Shown one piece after another: positions 34,150 to 42,332 of a DNA stretch of 64,000 nt; positions within the stretch are counted from its first letter, which is position 1; every line of letters starts with the position of its first letter. The DNA is from Lunularia cruciata (Eukaryota; Streptophyta; Marchantiopsida; Lunulariales; Lunulariaceae). The stretch lies in the NCBI GenBank assembly GCA_948567375.1, contig OX419756.1, forward strand, positions 52,492,552 to 52,556,551, read 5' to 3'. The position numbers and the translations under genes are program-made. Under the pieces are notes generated by a model. The model worked only from the letters and a program-made list of their open reading frames with translations. It was not told the DNA's origin and ran no database searches.

Positions 34150-34372
34150 GAATATTCTGGAAGTATCTAGGAAGCTTCTTTGGAAGCTTCCCGGTTAGCT
34201 TAGCTTGCACCTTAAGTAAGTAGCTTCTAGAAAGAAGCTTCTAGAAGCTTCTAACTAGCTTAGCTTGCACGCCAAGTAGGCGGCTTCTAGAAGGAAGCTT
34301 TTTGAGAAGCTTCCTAGCTAACTTGGCTTGCACTCTAAGAAAGCGGCTTGAGGAAGCTTCTTGAGAAGCTTC
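34150..34372 (+). promoter_or_regulatory. Heat shock element array in copy 2 5' LTR
   Basis: GAAnnTTC occurs at 34,150, 34,171, 34,183, 34,234, 34,244, 34,306, 34,353 and 34,365. Bases 34,234-34,251 read GAAgcTTCtaGAAgcTTC, four alternating units with exact spacing and a perfect match to the canonical HSF binding site; 34,150-34,162 reads GAAtaTTCtgGAA, a perfect three-unit site. About 0.1 GAAnnTTC octamers are expected by chance in 427 bp. All lie 20-245 bp upstream of the TATA box. Heat-shock control is inferred, not observed. Confidence 0.75.
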
Positions 34373-34390
34373 TCAAGGGCCTTGTATGCT

Positions 34391-34401
34391 ACCTATAAAT
34401 A
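34391..34401 (+). promoter_or_regulatory. TATA box of the copy 2 5' LTR
   Basis: ACCTATAAATACC about 110 bp before the LTR end, directly downstream of the heat shock element array. The same sequence is at about 39,607-39,619 in the 3' LTR. Confidence 0.8.
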
Positions 34402-34506
34402 CCAAAGCCAAAGCTCATGCTAGGCATTCAGAGTTTTCACTCATTCAAGTGTCCCAATGTGAGTTTCCATTCTCCTATTTCTCTCTTCGGATTCGGTCTT
34501 TTACTT

Positions 34507-34518
34507 TGGTATCAGAGC
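34507..34518 (+). promoter_or_regulatory. tRNA-iMet primer binding site, copy 2
   Basis: TGGTATCAGAGC, the standard plant LTR retrotransposon primer site complementary to initiator tRNA-Met, two bases after the 5' LTR. Confidence 0.93.
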
Positions 34519-34776
34519 AGGAATGGGATGGATGGAATTTATGGACCACCAAATCCACTTCCACCGAACCATTGGGATTTTTGCATCCAAATACTACCCA
34601 AGCATCGTTTCACACAGTTCATCACCTTGCACTTTGGACAAGATTTTCTGTACATGATCACCATATCGGAGGAACCCTTGGTGCTTCCGGTTGTAACTTA
34701 TGGAGAACGGTGGACGTGTTGTTTCTATGTGTTAATAAATTAGATAGATTGGGAGTGGTGTGATAGAGGAGCAACC

Positions 34777-35682
34777 ATGGCGGCAATACCTGATGTTATC
34801 CTTGCTATGCAACAACAAATCGAGCATCTTACTCGATTGTTGGATGAACAAGATCTTTGACAACAAGAGCAGGTGGAGAGAATACCAATTCAAGAAGGAG
34901 AAGATTGGATCAGATTCCCTAAACCCAAGGTATTTGAAGGCAAGAATCTCTTGGGTGTAGTGGAGAATTTTGTGTTTGATTGTGAACGTTATTTTGAAGC
35001 TACCAATCTACAAGATGAGCAAAAATAGATTCTCTTGGCTTCTAGCCAATTGGATGGAGTAGCAAAGCTATGGTGGAGATTTTGAGTGGAGCGAGCCGAA
35101 CGACAAATGGTTGCACCGATCTTGACATAGGCAAAATTCAAGAGTGCAATAATCAGTTGGTTCCAAGCTATAAATGCCACACAAGCTGCATGGGATAAGT
35201 TGGCAAAGTTGAAACAGATTAGCTCTATAAGAAGTTACATCACGCAGTTCCAAAACACCATCATGCAAATTCCAGACATTTTGGAAGGTGAAGCTTTGGA
35301 TCGATTCGTGAGTGGCTTGAAGGCAAGAACCAAATTAGAGGTAACCATGCGAGAGCTACAACACTTGGAGGAAGCCATGCGGTTGGCCGAATGTTTTGAT
35401 TCCTTGGTGGCAACAACTTGGTCTCGACCTCGACTCCCACAAAGCCTACCAATACACTACACACAAGTGGAGGAGCCAGCACCAATGGAGATTGATGCAA
35501 TTCAACAAAGACCACTGGGCATGGCAGACAAGGAGAGACTGCGACAAAATGGTGGTTGTTTTTATTGTTGCCAGTTGGGGCATTGCATTGCTGAATGTCC
35601 ACTTAAGAATGGACAACCTCGACAAGTTGCCCAAGTGGAAGTTGTGGAGCGGAATGATCAAGGAAACAAGGAATCCCAGTAG
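34777..35682 (+). pseudogene. Gag with CCHC zinc knuckle, copy 2
   Basis: Frame from ATG 34,777 to TAG at 35,680-35,682, about 301 codons. The N-terminal part has a coiled-coil-like QQQIEHLTRLLDEQ; the middle resembles the retrotransposon gag core (AKLWWRF, YITQFQNTIMQ); the C-terminus has CFYCCQLGHCIAEC, a CX2CX4HX4C RNA-binding knuckle. In-frame stops at 34,858 (TGA), 35,026 (TAG), 35,083 (TGA) and 35,128 (TAG) kill it. The following pol frame differs from the gag frame. Confidence 0.88.
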
Positions 35683-35699
35683 GAGATTTTGAGCCGCCT

Positions 35700-36147
35700 A
35701 CTGGGAGCTTGACTAGTTCCAATGGGATTGAAGGCTCGACCTATGCAAGTCTACTTCACTTGCAAGGTATGATATCTAATAGGGGTTGTAGGATTTTGGT
35801 TGATTCTGGAAGTTCAGAGAATTGCATGTCTATGCAAGTAGCAAAGGAATTGGGTATTCCTATCAAGCCAGTGATTGGAAGTAGTTTGATGATGGTGGAT
35901 GGTAGAAAGGGTTCTGCATTCCGCACCTCGCATCCTGTTACTTTCAAGATTGGGAAGGAGTATTTGGAGTGTATGAGGTTTGTAGTGGCACCTCTACACT
36001 ATGATATCATTCTAGGTCTACCTTAGCTTGAATGTCATAAGGTTCAATTCGATTGGACCCGATGCCAAATTCAAGTACAACACCAAGGTAGGAATTTCCG
36101 ATTAGGTTGTCTGGCACCTCTGAGTAAGACACCTAAGAATAATTAGT
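35700..36147 (+). pseudogene. Aspartic protease, copy 2
   Basis: Frame encoding NRGCRILVDSGSSENCMSMQ, with the DSG active-site triad of retropepsins, and IILGLP, followed by a TAG at 36,024-36,026 where copy 1 has TGG. The product would cleave the Gag-Pol polyprotein. It is in the same frame as the downstream RT. Confidence 0.85.
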
Positions 36148-36327
36148 CCCAAGATGGGAAGTTTGTCGAGAAAGTAGACATAGAGCAAATCTGGAAGGAA
36201 GATGAGTCCCAAGATGGGAAGTTTGCCAAGAAGGCAACCATGGAGCAAGCTTGGAAGAGAGATGAGTCCCTAGAAGGGAAGTTTGTTAAGGAAGCAACCA
36301 TAGAGCAAGCTTTGGAGGAAGATAAGT
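36148..36327 (+). repeat. Three 60-bp repeats in the pol linker, copy 2
   Basis: Three consecutive units (about 36,148, 36,208 and 36,268), each containing GATGAGTCCCxAGAxGGGAAG-like sequence, encode 20-residue repeats beginning SQDGKF, SQDGKF and SLEGKF with an EQ pair in the second half. The triplication is also in copy 1, so it belongs to the family. Confidence 0.85.
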
Positions 36328-37985
36328 TTGTATTCGCGGTGTGGATCAAGCCGATTGCACAAGAACAATTTGAGGAGGGCCAAGTGTTGCATCAAGCAAT
36401 GGTTGATCGGATAGTTCAGGAGTTTGCAAAGGTGTTTCCGGATGATCTGCCAAAGGGATTACCCTCCGATCAAGGTATGCCCTTCAAGATCGAGTTATTG
36501 CCAAAGAGTACTCCAGTGAGTAGACCAATCTATTGGCTCTCACCAAAGGAGTTGGAGGAGTTGCAAACAACACTTACAAAGTTGTTAGAGAAGGATTTTA
36601 TATGACATAGTACCTCTCCTTGGGGAGCACCGGTACTATTTGTTCCAAAGAAGGATGGAGTACTTCGTTTCTGTATTGATTACTGTGGGCTCAATAAGCA
36701 AACCATGAAGAATGCATATCCCTTGCCTCGGATTGATGACTTACTTGATCAACTAAGTGGAGCACGTTACTTTTCCAAGTTGGATCTTTGTAGCGTCTAT
36801 TGGCAAATTCCAATTGATAGAGAGGATGTGCAAAAGACTACCTTTCGCACAAGGTATGGACATTTTGAGTGGAGAGTTCTACCTTTCGGACTCACTAATG
36901 CTCCAACAATCTTCATGGATCAGATGCATCGGGTGTTGGATGGACTATTGGATCGGTCAATGGTGGTGTTCTTGGATGATATCTTAATCTATAGCAAGAC
37001 AGAGGCAGAACACGTGAATCATGTGCAAGAAGTCCTAAGACGACTACGGCAATGGAAATTTTACTGCCAGAAGTTGAAGTGTGCTTTTTGGCAGAATGAG
37101 GTTACCTTCTTGGGTCATAAGATCTCATCAGAGGGGATCAAGATGGAGGAAGAAAAGATCAAGGCCATTACTGATTACCCTACCCCAAAAGATGCTACAG
37201 AAGTACGGGCATTCAATGGATTGGCCAGTTTTTACTGGCGGTTCGTCCACTATTATGCTCATGTGGCTACACCATTGACTGACCTCTTGGGAAAGAACTT
37301 GAGCTTCCAATGGAACACCAAACATGAAGAAGCATTCCAGAAGTTGAAACATATGGTGTCTTCAAGACCCATTCTTCAACCATATGATCCTCAACTACCT
37401 TGTGTAGTTGATTTTGATGCTTCTAACTTTGCAATTGGAGCTGTGTTGCAACAAGAATTTCCAGATGGACTACATCCTATTGCCTTTGTGTCTCGCCAAC
37501 TAAATACAACTGAAAGAATTTACTCTACTCGAGATCGAGAACAACTTGCAATGGTATATGCCACCAAGGTATGGAGGCATTATCTCTTGGGGAAACAAGT
37601 GATCATGCAAACCAATCACAAGCCATTGTTGTAGACCTTACACCTGGAGCGCATGAAGAGTCGACATCATCGATGGGAAGAGCAACTCCAATTGTTTGAC
37701 ATCAAACTTGAGTACAAACCAGGTCGGTTCCATGTCATCCCTGATGCTCTATCACAATGACCTGATTTGAAGTCACTTCCTCTCATCGCGGCAACAATTA
37801 CAACGGTGTCACTTGACCCCAAGATCCATAACAAGTTTTGGTTAGTTCTACAGCAAGATCCCTTCTTCCAAATGGTACATGGTCGTCTAACAACAAGTGA
37901 CAAGGAGTACAACACCTTCTCCTTCAAGGAAGGCCTTCTATTCCATGCGGACCGGATCTATGTTCCAGACAAAGGTGATCTTTGA
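36328..37985 (+). pseudogene. Reverse transcriptase and RNase H, copy 2
   Basis: RT motifs: SPWGAPVLFVPKKDG, FSKLDLCSVYWQIP, LPFGLTNAP and FLDDILIY (catalytic YxDD position) with FLGHKIS. The tether is FNGLASFYWRFV and RNase H starts at VVDFDASNFAIGAVL, with REQLAMVYATKVWRHYLLG. Stops at 36,603 (TGA), 37,632 (TAG), 37,758 (TGA) and 37,983 (TGA) interrupt an otherwise continuous frame. At 36,603 and 37,983 copy 1 has CAA. Confidence 0.93.
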
Positions 37986-39090
37986 TTGGTGCACCTTCAA
38001 GAAGCCCATGATTTACCCATTGCTGGTCACATGGGTGTGGACAAGACCTTAGGTACCCTCCAACGTCAATGGTGGTGGCCCAACATGACACGAGATGTTC
38101 GAGAATTTATCAGATCGTCTGAGAGCTGCCAACGTAACAAGGCTAGTAACCAGAATCCAAGTGGACTCCTTCAACCACTCGCCATTCCATCCGCTCATGG
38201 GAGCATGTGAGCTTGGATCTCATCACATCCTTGCCAAAGACAAAACAAGGACATACTGCAATTGTGGTGTTTGTGGATAAGCTTAGTAAGCAAATCCACT
38301 TGGCACCAACCTATGATACCGTGGATGCTCCAACCTTAGCGCAAATCTACTTTGACAATGTCTTCAAGCATCATGGGATGCCATGTGTACTCATCTCTGA
38401 CCGTGATCCTCGATTTACCGGGCAGTTTTGGCAAGCACTCTTCCAGATACTCGGCACCAAGCTTGCTTTGTCCACGGCCTATCATCCTCAAACTGATAGA
38501 CAAACCAAACGTGCAAATTGTACATTGGAAGATATGTTGCGGGCCTTTGTCAATGTCCACCATACCAATTGGGATGAATGCCTTGCAGCTGCAGAATTTG
38601 CCTACAACAATTCCAAATAGGCAAGCACCGGATTTTCTCCCTTCTTTCTCAATTTTGGCCAAGATCCGCTTGTTCCCGATTCTCTTCTTGCTCCTCCTCC
38701 ATCTCAAGTTCCTCATACTTCCACATTCTTGACCACTATATCCCAATCGCTCCAACAAGCAAAGTCTCACCTCCTTGTTGCTCAGAATCGCCAAAAACAA
38801 TATGCGGACCACCATCATCGTGATCTCACCTTTGAAGTTGGTGATAAAGTCATGCTATCCTTCAGTAACCTCCCTCTCCCACTTGATACCCAAGTTTGTA
38901 AACTTGCCCTTGACTGGATAGGACCCTTTGATATCACCCAAATTGTCTCTCCTGTTGCTTATCAACTTGCCTTACCTTGTCACATGCGTATCCATCCTGT
39001 CTTTCATGTTTCCAAGTTGAAACCCTTTGTTCCTAACCCCTCTTCCTTTTCCCTCGAGTCCAACCTCCTCCTCTTCCTGTCCCTATCAAT
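37986..39090 (+). pseudogene. Integrase, copy 2
   Basis: HHCC domain (HDLPIAGHMGVDKTLGTL, then SCQRNKAS), catalytic core with DLITSLPKTKQG, DRDPRFTGQFW and STAYHPQTD, and the C-terminal domain with DKVMLSFSNLPL and HPVFHVSKLKPFVPN. A frameshift lies near 38,195 between the zinc domain and the core, TAG occurs at 38,618, and a further frameshift near 39,060 separates it from the chromodomain. Confidence 0.92.
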
Positions 39091-39306
39091 GATCATGAGG
39101 AGTACGAAGTTGATCGTCTCCTTGCATGTCGCCATATCCAACGAGGCCGTTGCCAACTTACGGAGTACAAGGTCCTTTGGAAAGGCTATCCCCTTCATGA
39201 TGCCACATGGGAGCCTCTTTCTCACCTCCAGAATGCACAGACGGCCATCCAAGAATTTGAAGCTTCACTGGCGACGAGGACGTCACCAACTAGCGGCGGG
39301 AGAATA
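39091..39306 (+). pseudogene. Chromodomain at the integrase C-terminus, copy 2
   Basis: Read from 39,091 in the frame one base off the integrase: EEYEVDRLLACRH, TEYKVLWKGYP, ATWEPLSHLQNAQTAIQEFE. This is a clear chromodomain (Y/V-x-x-I/L-L, VxWKGY, TWEP). It defines the element as a chromovirus and would bind methylated histone H3 or another chromatin mark to guide insertion. Confidence 0.85.
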
Positions 39307-39721
39307 TGTAACAATATGGAGTTTAGCGATGAAGTTAGTCGGGCTTACGAAGTAGCACATAAAGACAAAGTAGCCTAGAATATTCCGGAAGTATCTAGGA
39401 AGCTTCTTGGGAAGCTTCCCGGTTAGCTTAGCTTGCACCTTAAGTAAGTAGCTTCTAGAAAGAAGCTTCTAGAAGCTTCCAACTAGCTTAGCTTGCATGC
39501 CAAGTAGGCGGCTTCTAGAAGGAAGTTTCTTGAGAAACTTCCTAGCTAACTTGGCTTGCACTCTAAGAAAGCGGCTTGAGGAAGCTTCTCAAGGGCCTTG
39601 TATGCTACCTATAAATACCAAAGCCAAAGCTCATGCTAGGTATTCGGAGTTTTCCCTCATTCAAGTGTCCCAATGTGAGTTTCCTTTCTCCTATTTCTCT
39701 CCTCGGATTCGGTCTTTTACA
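39307..39721 (+). repeat. 3' LTR of chromovirus copy 2
   Basis: 415 bp, TGTAACAATATGG...TTTTACA, preceded by the polypurine stretch GGCGGGAGAATA and followed by TAAAG. GAAnnTTC sites occur at 39,378, 39,399, 39,411, 39,462, 39,472 and 39,581, including the perfect four-unit heat shock element at 39,462-39,479. It lacks about 12 bp found in the last U3 repeat of the 5' LTR. Confidence 0.94.
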
Positions 39722-39726
39722 TAAAG

Positions 39727-40200
39727 CGTCGGTGACACACTGGGCATGATGTATCCCGAGCCGCCCTAGGCAACCTCACATAGGAAGGTGTAGCCATGGC
39801 TAGCACAAGAATAATGATAGTAACACATGCTGATCCTCTCCATATGTCCCCATACCTACAAAACCACAATCCATCACATCCCAACTCACATATGAAAACA
39901 ATCTCTCCAAACCCTAAAATCTATAAAATTTCATAACTTTCAATTTCCATCTCCAAAATTTTCAAACTAAATTCCCATGGAACTCAAATCATGAAAACAA
40001 AGAGATTGGAAATGAAAATTCCTGACCCATCACTCTCCATGTGTAATGATCATTCTAAACCCTAAAAAAACTAAAAATCCTCATAACTTTCTACTCCATT
40101 CTCCATAATCTTCAATCTAGGTACCAATGGAACCAAAATTGAAAAGTGAAGAGAATCTACTATACACTCGAGTGCTATATGCTAGAGAGCCCTCCGGAAT
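39727..40200 (-). mobile_element. 5' part of the interrupted non-LTR element, with zinc-finger start
   Basis: The minus strand at about 39,800-39,722 opens with ATG and encodes PSYVRLPRAARDTSCPVCHR, the first Cys pair of a C2H2 finger, then continues across the chromovirus junction at 34,073. From 39,800 to about 40,200 the sequence is non-coding and holds two similar CCCTAAAATC/CATAACTTTC-type blocks; I take it as 5' UTR. The 5' boundary is not certain. Confidence 0.5.
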
Positions 40201-40339
40201 GACAGATGTCTTCTCAAGTCTCTCCCTCTCCTCTCCCGTCTCCACACTCTCCCGCAACTCTCGATCGTAGCTCACAGACCCTGATAGCTAGTAGATAGAT
40301 AGTCAGCAAAATTACTAACTATCGAAAAGAGGAAAGACA

Positions 40340-40530
40340 CTACCGTGTAGGAAGACCAATCAAGCCGGACAATGAAAAGACAAGGGGTAAAATCGTGTAA
40401 AAGGTCACCACATAGTACACATGAAGGATGGGAAGACCCCATAAAGTCACACAAGGGAGAGACAAAATAGGTAAAATGGGGCTAAACCTAAATTGTTTTG
40501 TTATGAGAAATCTGTCCTATTTCATAAATA
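40340..40530 (-). mobile_element. Truncated 3' tails of the non-LTR family
   Basis: 40,396-40,530 has AAAAGGTCACCACATAGTACA, GAAGGATGGGAAGACCCCAT, GGGAGAGACAAAATAGG and AATGGGGCTAAACC, the family 3' end. A second degraded piece with GGAAGACCAATCAAGCCGGAC lies directly to its left. Confidence 0.7.
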
Positions 40531-42332
40531 CTATAAGCAGTTAAGACAATTCATTGATAAATAGTACTATACATTTTTTAAAAAGCTTTAAACTAAATAT
40601 TTTGAGAATAATTTCTTTTATAATAAGGGGCTACAATGAATTACTTATACCTCGTGTCTTAATTTATGCCATCTTTAATGAGATTATTTGGAATAACATG
40701 ACACACGTTACGATAATCCATTTAGTCCAACCAATCACAATTACCAAAATAAATTAAAATTTTATCAAATTTCAAGTTTTTATCTAAAAATTAATCTTAC
40801 TTTTTAGTGTGAAGTTAGGCCATGAAAAAAAAACTAGCAAGGTTTATTTTGCAGTGCTGGTCATTTTTCCTTTTATCATGAAACCTTATTCCTTATAAAA
40901 AAAATTAATTTAAACAACAAGATGGGAAAACCTTGTAATAGAGTAAACATAATAACTAATTAAATACAAGAAAATTTAAAATCAAATAATATAGAATATA
41001 GTTAACATGAAGTGAAATCCTTTGATACTTGAGATAAATATCCTTTGATATAAATATCAAAAAGTAGATTGAAAGTGAAATGTTTGAAATATGCTTCAAT
41101 TTTGATGATATTTAAAAGGACTTTTCACTCGAGAAAAATGAAATATAATGATATTTCATGGAAAGAATAATATCAAGATAAAATCTATAAATTTACGTTA
41201 ACTTTAACTGTATTTATTCCCTTTTTATTACTTACTGTTGGTAAAAATGATAAAGTAATCTTGAATATACATTTTAGGATCCTTTTATTCTTTTCTTTGT
41301 AATATGATAAGGCAATAGAATTTCTAATAACTCCCTTTTTTATTTTATATGCAACTCCCTTGTTTCTACTATATGGTGAAATATCTTTGGTCGCGAATTC
41401 ACACAGGTGGTTTTGAATTGAAAATTATTTTAAACAACATAAATTTTGAGATAATAGGTTGGAAGTAGGGAACTTAACTAATTCAGCTTTAAAAGAGTAT
41501 TATTCATCAATTCTTAAGAAATCACCAAATTTTATCAAATTTGAAATTTATACACTTGAAAAGACAAAAACGCTAAATCAATTAACAAAGGAAAAATTGA
41601 AAATATCAATTTACATCATTTATGTTTGGGAATTCCACGTTAATGAAAAACCGTCACCTTAAGTGATGATGGTATGACTAATATGATACTAGTGATAGAG
41701 ATTTGTATATTTTTCAAATAAATACGAAGCTATTACTCTAGATTAAACTCTCGCTTAGTTTTCTTTCAACAACGGAAAAATAAAGCAATAGAGAAAATTA
41801 AATGCCCCATTTTGAATTGAAATTCACTGAAATTAGGTTAGATAATTAACACAAAGTACAAAATGTCGTACCAAAAAAGAATGGTATGACTAACTAATTA
41901 ATACGATATGCATAGAATTTCACAAATTAAGATAAATTAATATATAATTGATAACTCCGTAAAACAATTTGAGAAACCCACTTACGTGGAGGATAGAGCA
42001 GAAGACAGAAGACTTCGGTGAGGGGACTTGAATTCGCTAAAGACAAGCGATTCTGTGTTGGCCGTTTTACTGAGTCGCTGTTGTTGTTCCGACTAACTGA
42101 TCAGATCATACAGCGTTGTTGAAATCCCTCGAACTAGGCTTTCGGATGACCTGGAGGACAGTAAAGAAACGCTTGAACTGAGGCAAGGACCATAAGTTGG
42201 AAGAGATTCTGTTTCGGTTCGAGGCAATCAGCAAAGAGAGAGGACGAAGTTTGTATTCTAGTGAAGGAGAAAGTGCAATTGCAACACTGATTGGAAATTG
42301 AACCATCCACTTGCGTGGAGGTTTGGTTTCAA
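40531..42332. other. AT-rich intergenic region and STK19 upstream region
   Basis: Very AT-rich, no supported gene. Frames at 40,554-40,757 and 41,459-41,662 are chance-like. This is the boundary between the repeat compartment and the gene-rich part; the last few hundred bases should hold the promoter and 5' UTR of the gene at 42,333. Confidence 0.5.

Larger units (their letters stand above)
34079..34505 (+). repeat. 5' LTR of chromovirus copy 2
   Basis: 427 bp, starting TGTAACAATATGG and ending TTTTACT where the 3' LTR has TTTTACA. U3 is built of about 60-bp tandem units starting with TTAGCTTGCAC-like sequence at about 34,196, 34,256 and 34,320. It contains eight GAAnnTTC palindromes and a TATA box at about 34,393. 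Confidence 0.93.
34079..39721 (+). mobile_element. Ty3/gypsy chromovirus, copy 2 (nearly full length)
   Basis: 5.6-kb LTR retrotransposon on the plus strand with 5' LTR, tRNA-iMet primer site, gag, protease, RT/RNase H, integrase, chromodomain, polypurine tract and 3' LTR, bounded by a perfect TAAAG duplication. LTRs are close in sequence apart from a small deletion in the 3' copy, so it is the younger of the two related copies. It cannot move by itself: I count at least ten in-frame stops and two frameshifts. Many stops are TGA or TAG where CGA or CAG is expected. It sits inside the N-terminal zinc-finger region of a non-LTR retrotransposon. Confidence 0.96.

Noticed and set aside
34196-34380. 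Regular spaced repeats in the LTR as a possible CRISPR-like array or satellite
   Set aside because: They are U3 tandem repeats bounded by LTR ends; eukaryotic context, and the GAAnnTTC content explains the spacing better.
38336-38818. 160-codon minus-strand frame inside chromovirus copy 2
   Set aside because: Antisense to the integrase; no independent motif.
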